Positions 39,105 to 51,200 of a DNA stretch of 64,000 nt are shown here, piece after piece. The position numbers and the translations under genes are program-made. The notes under the pieces were generated by a model that was given only the letters and a program-made list of their open reading frames with translations, ran no database searches and had not been told where the DNA came from. Location: NCBI GenBank assembly GCA_028551475.1, contig CM052356.1, positions 3,110,001 through 3,174,000 of the forward strand. The letters are read 5' to 3'. The stretch comes from Casuarina equisetifolia (lineage: Eukaryota > Streptophyta > Magnoliopsida > Fagales > Casuarinaceae). Position 1 is the stretch's first letter; each line of letters begins with the position of its first letter.

Positions 39105-42100
39105 ACTTGGTATAGAGCCACCATGGCTCGAAGAACCGACACGTACCCATTTTCCAATTCTATCAATATGAGTAACTTTGTTACAATCAAACTCACAGAA
39201 GGAAACTACCTTTCCTGGATGACCCAAATCAAATCTCTTCTTTAAATCCAGAAATTAGCTAGCTTTGTGATAGGTGATATTCCAAAACCTAGCCAAACCA
39301 CAGATGGTGAAACTCCTAACCCTGATTATGACTCATGGTCACAAAGTGATGCATTAATCAAATTATGGATTATCAGTACTATTTTAGAGGAAGCTTTGGG
39401 CCATATTTTCGAGTTAGAAACATTAGCTCAAGTTTGGAATGAATTGGCAAATCATTTTGCACAGAAAATAGAAACCCGTGAGTTTGACCTACTTTCTTAA
39501 CTCAACAATATTGGAAAGCAAGGTAAAATGCTATCGGCTTTCCTTACTAAATTTAAGGGATTATTAAATCAAGTAAGCTCTATTGGAAAGCCAATATCAA
39601 ACTTAGCCAAGACATTTAGACTTTTTGAAAGTCTTAATGAAAGTTATGAAACTTTTAAAACCATTATGTTTCGACCACTTATCCTTGAATTTAGCGTGGT
39701 TATTTCATAATTGCAAACATATGAATCTCGCATAATTAGGTATCCCAAGAATGTTACTTCTATTCCAAATGAAACAACAGCCTTCTCAGCTCAACTTAAC
39801 AATAGAGGAGAAAAAGGAAGCTTTAAAGGATGTGGAAACCAACCACGTTTCACATCCCAAGGATAGGGATTCACCCCTTTCAACAATCGGAATTCTTTCA
39901 ACTAAGAAAGAGCCAACTTTGGAAACCCTAATACCACTTTAGGTGATTCTACTCATAACTTTGCTTAACATTCGATTACTTGTCAAATATATGGTGAGAA
40001 AGAACACTCTGGACTAGAATGCTGGTGACGATTTGATCACGCATATCAAGCTGACAACATACCTAAGGCCTTGTCAACATGGCATATCAATGAGCCTAAA
40101 TGAGATGAATGGGTGGTAGATTTAGGAGCTTCATCTCATATAGTAGAATCAACAAGTATTCTATCATCTTTTAAAACATATTCAGGCTCAGATACAATCT
40201 TCATTGGAAATGGAGAACGTATTCCAATCACGCATATTGGTTTTACTAGTCTTAATCAAGGACAGATAAAATTAAATTCCATTTTAGTTGCACTTGTAAT
40301 AAAATATAATTTATTATCCATATCCAAATTAACTAATGATAATCTTTGTTTGGTTTCATTTGACAAAAATTCATTTGTTGTTAAGGATTTGATCACCCAG
40401 GAGAAACTTCTAAAGGGGTCTAGAGGAGGAGATCTATATGTGTTGCCCAACAAAAGGATACAAGCCTATTTCACTCTTCATCAACAAACTATAAATGGTG
40501 ACACATGGCATAAAAGATTAGGTCATTCTAATCTTCGCATTTTGAAGGATTTACATATTTAAAAATTAATAAATTTGAAAGGAGAGATACCTAAAGTTTG
40601 TACTACATGTTTAGAAACTAAGAGTCATCAATTATCTTTTGGATTGTCTAGTAATAGATCCTGTGTACCATTTGAACTTATACATAGTGATTTATGGGGG
40701 GCCTCTCCAGAAAAGTCATGCCAAAACTTTATATATTATGTGATATTTATTGATGAATGCACTAGATTCTCTTGGTTTTATCCTCTCAAAAGGAAATTAG
40801 ATCTTTTTCAAACTTTCATTGATTTTAAATCCATGATAGAATGACAATTTGATGCCAAAATCAAGATTCTCCAATCTAACAATGGAGGTGAGTATACTAG
40901 CGAAGAATAAGCTGATTTTATGAGATATCATGGTATTATTCATCAAATGTCATGTCACTATACTTCGTAGCAGAATGGAATTGCATAACAAAAGCACAAA
41001 CATATAGTTGAACTTGGATGTTCAATGATGAAAGAAGCCGAAATACCCCAAAAGTTTTGGGTTAAAGCATTTCTCACAGTAATTTATATTATAAACCGAA
41101 TTCCAACCCCAGTATTGGAAAATAAATCACCCTTTGAAATATTATTTCATTGGATTCAAGAATATGGAAACTTAAGAGTTTTTGGAAGTTAATGTTTTCC
41201 ATGTTTACGTTCAACTCTTATTGACAAATTGGAATCAAAGTCTCTACCATGTGTTTTTATAGGATACAACACATAGCACAAAGGGTACTGATGCCTACAC
41301 ATACCCACAAGAAAATTATTCATATCAAGACACGTGATATTCAATGAACGTTTGTATCCATTTAAGTTGTCAAGTACTAGAGGAGTTTATTTGAATCCGA
41401 CAGAAAATCTTATTTCAAGCAAAACTAGATCACTTGGAGGAGATTTGAATTAAATCACCACATCGGAAAACAATAATATAGGACAACTACAGGATCTCAC
41501 AGACTTACAACATAATCAGTTTGTACAAAGGCCCCTTCTCATGCAAGCTTCACAAAATAAGGAAATACTAACACCTTGCATCAGGTACAATGAAGAATCA
41601 GAAAATTCGGAAGACATTCATGCCAATTATGTACCGTATGAATAAAATTTGGACCAAGCATTTATTGAACATGAACAAGGTTGTACTTTAAATAGAACCA
41701 TTCCTCTTTTGGAAACCTCACTTGTGCTTTTAGAGAAACAACCCATATAAATATCTTCATCTTCTTCTTCAGAAGCCGACCTTCTCACCTTATTCCACTT
41801 CAGGCTTTACCCAAACTAGTGATATCTCAACACACACAACCCCACCTAGAATCCATCCAATGACTACCCGAAGCCAACTAGGAATTAGACGTCCCAATCC
41901 TCGTTATGCGCTCCATGCATTCATGTATATTCCAACAACTCCCAACAACATAGCTCAAGCTTTTTCTCACCCAGGTTGGAGGAATGCTATGGAAAATGAG
42001 ATGGAGGAGTTGCAAAGGATTGAAACATGGAATCTTATGCCATGAATGCCAACCATGAACATGATAGGAAGCAAGTGGATATTCAAAATGAAGCTTACTC

Positions 42101-43472
42101 CTTAAGGAACCATGGACTGACTTAAGGCACGGTTGGTGGCCAAGGGATATTACCAAGAATCAGGAGTTGATTATCTTAAAACATATAACCCATTGTTTGT
42201 CCCATAACCATTAGGTTAGTGATTTCACTTGCTATTATTCAAGGATGGTGCATTAAACAATTAGACATTGCAAATGCTTTCTTTCACGGCTTCTTAATTG
42301 AACCTATTTTTATGCAATAACCTAAGGAATTTGTTCATCTTAGATATCTAGATCATGTATGCCAGTTGCATAGATCATTATATGGTTTGAAACAATCACC
42401 ATGTGCATGGTTTGAGCGATTTTCAACTTTCTTACTTGAATGTTGTTACCAATGTTACATGTTTAATCCATCCTTATTTTTCTATTGTAAAAATGAGCAT
42501 GAACTTTGGGTGCTACTTTATGTGGATGATATCATAGTAACCAGAAACTTAATGAAGATAGGCAATGGTTTTATCCTTGAGTTAAGTGGAGGCTTTCTAA
42601 TGAAGGACCTTGGAAAAATTCATTACATCCTTGGACTACAATTTGAATACAATGAAGCAAGAATTTTTGTATCACAACATCAATATACTCTTGATATTTT
42701 AAGGAGAGTTGAAATGATATGTAGTTGGCCAATATCCACACTTATGTCAATGAAAGGAGAATCAATACATAATGGTGAAAATTTTTTGCTTCAACTAATT
42801 GGATTTCAGAGCATTCTAGGATCTCTACACTACCTTCACAAACTTGGCTAGACATCAGCCAAGCTATGCACAAGCTTTACTAGCACATGAGTGCACCCCA
42901 AATCAAGGATCTATTCCAGCTTAAAAGGATCTTTTAATACTTGTAGGGAACAACGAACTATGGTTTGCAATTCCACAAGGAAAGCCCAACCACTATCTAT
43001 GGTTTTACAGATGCTGATTATAGAGGATGTGACAAGTCAAGGAAATCCACCACCAGTTTTCTCATGTTTATAGGTGCAAATCTTATTTCCTAGATCTTAA
43101 GAAAGCAAAACTTTGTGTCACAATCCTCAGCTGAAGCTAAGTATCATGCACTGTTTTAAGGGACAACTGAAGTAGTATGGTTGCTTAACCTACTTTGGAC
43201 ACTTGGGGTAAGTTAATTCACTCATGTTCATATGTTTTGTGATAACCTTCTAGTTCTGCAGATGTCTGCTAATCCAATCCTACATAATCGATCCAAGCAC
43301 ATCGAAATAGATATACACTTGATCCAAGAAAAGGTGGCCCAAGGAACAATTGTAACAATCTTCATTCCTTCTAGAGATTAACTGGCGGACATTCTAACCA
43401 AGCCACTTGTAAGAGAAAGATATGAAGATCTACGAAACAAAATGGTGTAACTCCACCAATTTTGCAGGGCAG

Positions 43473-44063
43473 TGTTGGGGCAATTGGTATGGTTATGGAA
43501 CACGCAGAAAGAACCAAGCTTGAGCTTGAAGAAAAAGGTCATTATGCACTCAAGGCTTTGATGGACTCTCTACCTCAACCTGTATATGCACAAGTCCCTA
43601 AAGGTGCTGAAGAACTTGAAGATAAAACCAAGATGCATGCAATCCATGCACCACGTGTTTAGTATGGAAAGATTAATATCTATGACTTGGAAGGACAACA
43701 TAGGTTCCACATAAGCAAGCACTTGGCCTTTACAAGCTGCCATCATGGAGAATCATCATCACATGCAATATCGAGAGTCAATGCACCACCACCGAACCAT
43801 CTTAGAAACAAGGAGAAAAGACACACTGGCTATGATGAAGTGTTCAAGAAGAAATCAGCTAGGGTTGGCCGTTCACATGGAAAAGGAGGTGCCGACTACA
43901 CCAGCCATTGAAAGTTGTATTATCTAAACAATATTTTAACTATAGGCCTAGGCTATATAAGCCACGGAATGGTTTAGTGTTTTATATCAAGTTTTCTCTA
44001 AGCCTTGATCTACTTTAATATAAGGCTTTTTTTGTTCGAGGTTTGTGTTTATTTCATTTTTCA
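43473..44063 (+). repeat. 3' LTR of copia element 1
   Basis: About 591 bases, TGTTGGGGCAAT to TTCATTTTTCA. Ankyrin coding sequence resumes immediately after it. Confidence 0.85.
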
Positions 44064-44735
44064 ATTGGGAGGAGGTAGCTCTTTACATTATTGTGACTTA
44101 GGAAATGACAGGATTGTGAAGAAGTTGGTGAAGCTAATGTTAGCAAAGCACTTAGAGACTAAAGATGACAATGTTTATACAACTTTCGCTCGTGCAACTA
44201 TTTGTGGTCACTAGGGGGATAAATTGGGGGATGGCAAGGTGCATGTATGAAAAGAATAAGTACTTGATCCACTTTAAGGACAAGAATAAATGTATACCTA
44301 TTGTTCTGGCTATCATACACAAGCAAAAAGGTTTGGCTCACCATGTTTATGATCTTACTCCTTTGAAATTTCTAAAACAAGATAAAGGCATCTAGGGCGT
44401 TACAATGTGTACACAGGCTATATACAATGGGATGTTAGGTAAGAGTTGCTCCTTAAATAAGTCGTTTACCTTTATTTTTGATAATTTGATTCTTTGCAAT
44501 ATAAGTTCCTCCATATTCATTATTCTTGATACAATGCAATAGATATTGCTTTGGATTTAATCGAGTGTCATCTACCTTTTGCTCTTTCTCTTAACCTTAG
44601 TAGTTGCTCCCCATTTTATGTGTTAGCTTCTACTTACACATTCTTGTGTGGAAGTCATCTCAGGTCTTGGAAACAATGGATTAGCCATTGTTATAACCAC
44701 TTTTCTTCAATAAATTGTTTAAGTATTTTGCACTA

Positions 44736-45625
44736 ACTTAGGGTATATGGATTAATTCTAGAAGGATTATAGGTAATGTCGTCCAATAAACAGATGCTAT
44801 CCTATTAGTACTTTTACTTTTTCTTGTCCAAAATTAGTGAATCAGCCACACAACACACTTATAATAATGGCTACATCTAGATAAAAGTAAATTGTCATCA
44901 CAAATTTAAGAAATGGTAGTACCAAATTTTTAATTCATTGAGATTGTTTTGTCCTAAGGGATATAAGTTCTATGAATTCTTGTCACTAGTAAAATTTATA
45001 TAAGCATTTAGGAATCAGAAAACACCAATACGATCAATTAAAAACTAAAGAACTTTTTTTTCCAGTCAAAATTTCTCCCCTTAAGCTTTAATTACTAATA
45101 ATGAGGACCATAATCTGGCATACTCATACTTTTTCTACTTAGGAAATTAAAAAACCATGATGCCTTCTTATCGAATGAAGACTTACTTCTATTAGTGAAA
45201 TAAAAATGGCAATAATTTCTTTGTGCTTGCAACATCGAGTCAAGAACTATCTTCACCTTTTAGTCTTTTAATTATATTTCCTAGTGTAAACACCAAGCCA
45301 CAATAAAGGTATCTTATAAGAAACATAATAGTATTGTTCATGTTGCCAATGAAATCATGTCTTCTCGAATTTATTTTGTAAAATGATATCTTGTGAGACT
45401 TTGCACTGCATGTGTCGATTTATTTGAGTTGTATTTAGAATTTCATAATAATTTTAATTATATCAAGAGTAATTAATCAATTGGTTCGTTTTCTTTTCTT
45501 TCCCTTAAAAAAAAATTGTTATGTGGGATTTGATAATGATTCTTCTAATTCTCACTTCATTTAAATTTTTTTTAATGAATGTTAGACAAACTCGATCAAC
45601 TTCGCCCAATCATGAAAGTCATGTA
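44736..45625. other. AT-rich spacer between pseudogene 1 and copia element 2
   Basis: About 890 bases without a recognisable gene or element. Ankyrin similarity ends near 44735. Confidence 0.5.
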
Positions 45626-48600
45626 TGTTGAAAAAGTAAGGATAGGTAGCCAGAACCTTATATTAGGAGAAACGGGGAATCGACAAAACTTAACCTCTTT
45701 TCATAAAATTATTTCTTAATTAATTCGATTTACAAAAAATTGATTTATACATGAGAAAGAGCAATAGAAATGGAAGGAAAATGATTTACAATTATTCACA
45801 AACTGTTCCATATTTGTGTCAATGAAACCGGAAAGGAAATATGGTGATGTAACGGCGACAATCACGACTGCTCGCGATCGCTATCACACACACATGCGGA
45901 TAGGATATGGGTTGTGGGCCACTTGCTGACATGGCCCTAAGGCTGATGTGGCAAATGGTGTGGCAACTGACATTCACATCTGTTTAACATCCCCCTACAA
46001 GCTAAAGAGGTAGTATGGACCGTTAGCTTGGACTAAAGAAGCTTGAAATGAGCATATGACAAGCCTTTGGTGAAGATGTTCTTTGGTTGATCAACTGAGG
46101 ACATGAACTGAAGAAACAATTGACCATAGGCTAGACGTTCTCAAACAAAGTGGAAATTGATCTTAATATGTTTCGTGCAAGCATGGAATATAGGATTCAC
46201 AATCAGATACAAGGCAGACAAATTATCACTCCAAATAGTGGGAGGCTAGGGTGGGATGGCATGTAGGTCGTGGAGGAGATACTCGATCCACATGAGCTCA
46301 GCCATCATGTTAGCAAGAGACTTATATTCAGCTTCAATACTAGAGCGAGCAATGGTACGTTGTTTATGGAAGCTCCACAAAATAAGGTTTAGACCCAAGA
46401 AGATGTAGGAGCCACCAACTGAACAATGATCATCACGGTCACCAGCCTATCTAGTAGAAGAAAAGGCATGGAGAAAGGTGGAGGGGCCCCGAGTGAGAAG
46501 AAGGCCAAGTCGGGGAGTGACGGTTAGATAACGAAGGATGTGCTTCACGGCTTACCAATGAGCAGTGGTTGGGTGATGAAGAAATTGGCAGGTGTTGTTG
46601 ATTGAGTAGGCAATGTTAGGGCAAGTGAGTGTGAGATATTAAAGGGCACTAACAATGCTGCGATAAAGCATGGGGTCCAGGAAAGGATGGCCTAAGTGAA
46701 TGGAGAGAGGCTCATCAATGGAGCATGGAATGGAGATAGGTTTGGCTTCCTACATCTTGGCTCAATCAAGGATGTTAAGAGTGAACTTGGCTTGGTGGAG
46801 GAGAAGACCCGCCATAATAAGTTGAATTTTAATACTAAGGAAATAATGAATGGAGCCGAGATCCTTGAGAGAAAATTCTTAATGGAGGGCCTATAATAAA
46901 ATGGAGAATGGAGCCTATGCAAAACCAGCCAGGATAATACCATCCACATAAACAAGAAGAACAAAGTTGTACCAAAGGGTATGAAGGGTAAAATGCAACA
47001 TGTCAGTCAAGGAGATAACAAAGCCGAGGGAGACCAAGAAGGAGCTCAACTGTTGCTATCATGCATGAGAGGCCTACTTGAGACCATAGAGAGAGCAGTG
47101 CAAATAACAAACATGAGAGGGGTGCTCTAGGTCCATAAAACCAGGAGGTTGGTTCATGTAGACAACTTCAGAGAGATGACCATGGAGAAATGCATTCAAA
47201 ACATCCAGTTGTCGAATCGACCAACCACAGGAGTAGGCAAGGCTCAAAATGGTGCGAATGGTGATAGGTTTTGCAATAGGGCTAAAAGTCTCAATGTAGT
47301 CAAGACCTTCTTGTTGATGAAAGCCCTTGGCCACCAGGATGGCCTTGTGCCATTCGAGAGAGCCATTAGATTTAAGCTTGACCTTGTAAACCCATTTACA
47401 ACCAATGGGTTTGACACCAAAAGGGGGAGCAACTAGAGTACATGTGCCATTATAAAGCAGAGTAGTGTACTCAACGACCATGGCCTCCCACCAATGAGGA
47501 TCATGGGTAGCCTAGGAATAGCATGTGGGTTTAGGTGCAGGCTGGGTGGAGGCTATAAGGGCAAAGGTGTGGTCACGAGTGAGATGACATCTGGTGATAA
47601 TGCCATCTTGAAGTTAGGTGATTAGTCAAGAAAGGGGGGGGGGGGGAGGAGGTGGCGGGGAAGAAAGTGGTGTGGTTGAGGGAAGGTCTGATAGGGTGAC
47701 AGCAGGTATTGGGTTGGAAGAGGAAGTAGTAAAGGTGAGGCCCAATGTGGGAAGAGGTACCAAAGAGAGAGGTAAATCTAGTGGGCAGGGATGAAAGACA
47801 GGATCGAGAGGAAAAGTAGGAGTATGATAAGGAAAGATGTCCTCATGAAAGGTAGCATCTGCAATGAGGTAGATGCACTAGGTCTTAGAACAAAAACAAT
47901 GATAGCCTTGGTAGCTGAGAGGGTAGCCAAGGAAGACACAAGTGCGGGATCGAGTAGAGAGTTTATGAGGAGTATAAGGATAGACACACCCAAAGACACG
48001 AAGGTGGGTAATATCAAGAGGCTAATGAAAGAAGACCTGCCACAAAGAGAAAATGTTGAGGACCGGAGTAGGAAGGTGGTTAATAAGGAAAACCACATTC
48101 TCAAAGGCAAAATCCTAAAAATGAGGGGGGAAGTAGCTTGAGGAGAAGAGTGAGACCAATTTTAGCAATGTGACGGTGTTTGTGTTCTACAACACCATTC
48201 TGAAATGGAGAGCAAGGGTAGGAAACACACTGATGGATACTAGCATACTGGAGATTGGAACGAAAGGCAACTGACATAATTTAAAAATGCCATTGCATTG
48301 AATTGCTTGAAGGTGATGATGAAGCTAATTTTCAACAAACTTGTAGAAAGTAGTGAAAATTGAAAGAAATTGAGAGCAAGTGTGAAAAGTATATAACCAT
48401 GTGAAACGAGAAAAATCATCAATAAAGGACACATAAAACTTGTTGCTATTTATTGACTCAATAAGGTAAGGATCCCATACATTGAAATGAATGAGTTGAA
48501 ATGGCTGACTAGACCTAGAGGAGGTGGGGGGGGGGGTGGGGATGGTGACGACTCTTACTAAAAGTGCATACCTTACACGGGGGATATGAAGGGGAGGTGT

Positions 48601-50545
48601 ATGGAGTGTGAGTAGACTTCAAAAGTTGAATAATGATGGGTGGGAATGGATGATCCAAACGATGATGCTAGAGCAAGAGAGGATTGGTGTGAATAGCCAT
48701 ATGTGCACAAGGAGGAACATCATATGATCCAACACGATAGAGAGCATGATCAAGTGTGCCGTGGAAGATGATCTGTCTCATAAGACAAAAAACGACCCAA
48801 AAATGAGTCACAGAAGATAAGAAATAACAATTATTATTTAATGTAAATTTGGAAATTGACAAAAGTTTTTTCATGATGGAAGGGACAACTAAAACATTAC
48901 GAAGGCAAAAGGAAGAAATGGAGAGAGTACTTATGTGAGTCATGGGGAGGGTCATGCTCACCCACGGTAAGTTGTTGAGAACCATTATAAGGAGTGGTTC
49001 CGGTGAGGCCATTAGGGGAATAAGTGACATGGTGGGAGGCTCTTGAGTTGAGATGCGAGGAGGCAAGGTTAAGGGCCAAGGGAGAAGGGTTGGGAGGCCC
49101 ATTGTATGAGTAGGGAAGGGAAGGTTGGTGTTGTGGGCCTGAAGGGGATAGTAGGGTGAGGGAGGATAATAGTTTGGGTAGGTGATGTGGGCTTGAAGGT
49201 TGAGTTAATTGTTTGAAGGTTGGAAGTTTGGGTTGAAATGCTCACAACAATTAGATACATAGTGGCTTGGCCTGCGGTAGAGGAGGTAGTAAGGCCCATT
49301 GAAATGGAGACACTAGTTGTTGTTGCGATTGGGCTAGGCCTAGTTAGGTGGATTAGGTAGCAGCCTATTAGATATGGGCTGGACCGCATTAGTAGGATGG
49401 AGTACATTTTGGCATGGGCTAGAGCGCGCACCTAGGCCAGAGTCCTCGTGGGCCTAGTGAGTTGGGCCCAAGAGTGGGTTTGCGTGGCCCATGAGTGGGT
49501 TTGGGTAACCTGTAAACTGACTCGAAAAAGCTACGAAAGCAGCCAGTTGGAGAGGAGCAACAGTGCGGTGGCTCTGGCCTTCCTTGGTGAGGATGAGGTC
49601 ATGGATGACTTCCCTACTTAGTAGAGTGTTTTGGTTTTGCATTGAGACACTAGTGGGGGGAGTATTATACTCTTTGCCGAGACCTCGAAACACATGAGTA
49701 AAATACTCATCGTCAAAAACCTGGTCGCTGATGGCAGTGAGCTGGTTGAGGATCACCTTGACATCATGGAGGAATTCAATCACTGATTTGGATCCATGGG
49801 TGATGTTTGGAGCTAGAGGCAGAGAGAAGAGGCTTTCGCTGTAGATTGTGCTATGTAGGTTTGTTAGAGATATGACTAGGCAGTAGTGGAGGAGTGGAGC
49901 TCCGTCAATTAGGTGACGACCGTGTTGGTTGAGGTAGCTAAGATCCACCCTAAAGCAGCCTGATCACGCACAAGCCACATTGTATAGGTGGGATTCAGGC
50001 TGAGAGCACCGTGAGGGGCGATGAGGTTCTATGGAGGTAATAGTTCATGGCCTTCCAAAATCGAGAAAAGGTGGTTTGAAACCAAGAACTAGAGAAGTCA
50101 GGTCTTCCAGAAGACAAAGTTGGTGCCGTCAAAGCATTCAATCACGGTTGGGGTAGGCATTGTTGGCGTGGGGGAGTTCATCGGAACTGTAGGGAGAGGA
50201 GGGTTTATGGTAGTGAAAGGTGAGGATGTCATTGGGTTGACCGATGGAAGGGCATTAGCCAGCGACTTCGATGATACCATGTTGAAAAAGTAAGGATCGG
50301 TAACTAGAACCCTAGATTAGGAGAAAGGGGGAATCGACAAACCCTAACCTCTTTTCACAAAATTCTTTCTTGATTAATTTGATTTACAAACAATTGATTT
50401 GTACACGAGAATGCACAATAGAAATGGAAGGAAAATGATTTACAATTATTCACAAACTATTCCATATTCATGTCAATGAAATTGGAAAGGAAATCCAATG
50501 ATGCGGCAGTGACAATTACTGCTGCTTGTAATCACGATCACGTTG
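45626..50545 (-). mobile_element. decayed Ty1/copia LTR retrotransposon 2
   Basis: Minus orientation. The 3' LTR is 45626-45989 (plus reads TGTTGAAAAAG to TGTTTAACA), with its polypurine tract GTAGGGGGA just inside. The 5' LTR is 50280 to about 50545 and lacks roughly the outer 80-100 bases. The primer binding site TGGTATCATCGAAG abuts it. Gag lies at 50280-49454 (ECFDGTNFVFWK; FLHDVKVILNQL), protease/integrase-region sequence around 49100-48600, and reverse transcriptase at 47481-47074 (KPIGCKWVYKVKLKSNGS; GFHQQEGLDYIETFSP; RQLDVLNAFLHG). RNase H follows towards 46100. Frames are broken in many places, but the RT block is open for 135 codons. Runs of 13 G (47634-47646) and 11 G (48526-48536) lie inside. 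Confidence 0.92.
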
Positions 50546-50564
50546 AGGCTTTTATCATAGATAA

Positions 50565-51200
50565 TTGTTTGAGCTTCGTATTTACTTTCTTATTTGTGCC
50601 AAGCACTAGATGGTGGAGTGCATGCTTGAAAGGATAATGATTTAATTGCATTTGAAACCATAAATCGATGTTTACTAATTGTTTTGGCTATTGACTATGT
50701 GAATGAAAGTATGGCTATCTTTATGATCTCCCTCCCTTGAAATGTCTAACGACTTAGCAAGGCATTTATGGCATCACAGTTTGTGGGCGTGTTATATATA
50801 ATGGGATGTTAGGTAAGAACTATTTCTTTAATTAGCCATTGGTTGTTATCTTAATGATCTAATGTGTTGGCAGTATAAGTTTCCTTGTGTTTATTTTGTT
50901 TTTTGTATGATGCCACCACATAATAAGGATTGCTTTGCACTTAATCAAAGGTCATCAACCGATGGAATGATGCTTTGTTCACACCTATGTTGATCTACCG
51001 CTGCTTTACACGTCCCTGGATAGGCGCATTTTACCGGAGCAGATTAGTTGTTGCTCTGAACGTAGATGGGTGCTCCCCCTTATATCGTTGGCTTCTACAC
51101 CCTATGATTTTCTTCCGTATTTGTTTTTGTTGCATTTTGCATTGCTGCATTGTGTGGCTGATGCGATTTTGGGTGCTCTAAGGCTACTTGATGGATGTCT
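50565..51200 (+). pseudogene. ankyrin-PGG family pseudogene 2 (fragment)
   Basis: Nucleotide sequence matches the intact paralogue at about 57140-57560: ATGGTGGAGTGCATGCT, TATATAATGGGATGTTAGGTAAGAACTA including the splice donor, then the intron and the next exon with GATTGCTTTGCACTTAATC. Stops are present in all useful frames (for example after MVECMLERIMI). Its 5' half is missing at the truncated LTR of copia element 2, and no PGG exons follow. Confidence 0.75.

Larger units (their letters stand above)
38504..44063 (+). mobile_element. decayed Ty1/copia LTR retrotransposon 1
   Basis: Both LTRs are present in direct orientation. A primer binding site TGGTATAGAGCC (39108-39119) follows the 5' LTR, and CTCCACC...GCAGGGCAG precedes the 3' LTR. 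Internal order on the plus strand is that of copia: gag from 39170 (SNFVTIKLTEGNYLSWM), protease WVVDLGASSHI (about 40110), GAG-pre-integrase TWHKRLGHSN, integrase FELIHSDLWGASP and later NGGEY, then reverse transcriptase (42000-42850: HRSLYGLKQSPCAWFERF and LLYVDDIIVT) and RNase H to about 43440. More than a dozen stops and frameshifts make it inactive. It splits an ankyrin exon. No clean 5-bp target duplication is visible at its ends. Confidence 0.93.
37157..44735 (+). pseudogene. ankyrin-PGG family pseudogene 1 with three gag-like exons
   Basis: Three tandem exon-like modules, 37157-37461, 37534-37788 and 37870-38160, each encode a DUF4219/UBN2 (copia gag-like) domain: W-x2-W near the start, then LWxxVE/IIEP, ALxxIxxSCG and AWxxL. 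A fourth piece, 38408-38503, has the linker REFVKAVQRRNWKVAEDFL. The next exon continues after a 5.6-kb copia insertion at 44064-44438 (GNDRIVKKLVKLML, FARATICGH, AIYNGMLG after frame correction). A further exon follows at 44543-44735 (IALDLIE, SPFYVLAST). Damage seen: TGA at 37377-37379, TAG near 38065, frameshifts in module 3 and in 44200-44400. The C-terminal PGG membrane exons are missing. The intact paralogue at 56264 has one gag-like module only. Confidence 0.85.

Noticed and set aside
38499..44068. Target-site duplication for copia element 1
   Set aside because: The bases outside the LTRs (TCACG and ATTGG) do not match. Shifting the LTR ends gives at best 3 of 5.
44005..44214. 69-codon open frame as a gene
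   Set aside because: It spans the end of the 3' LTR and the resumed ankyrin exon, so it is a junction artefact.
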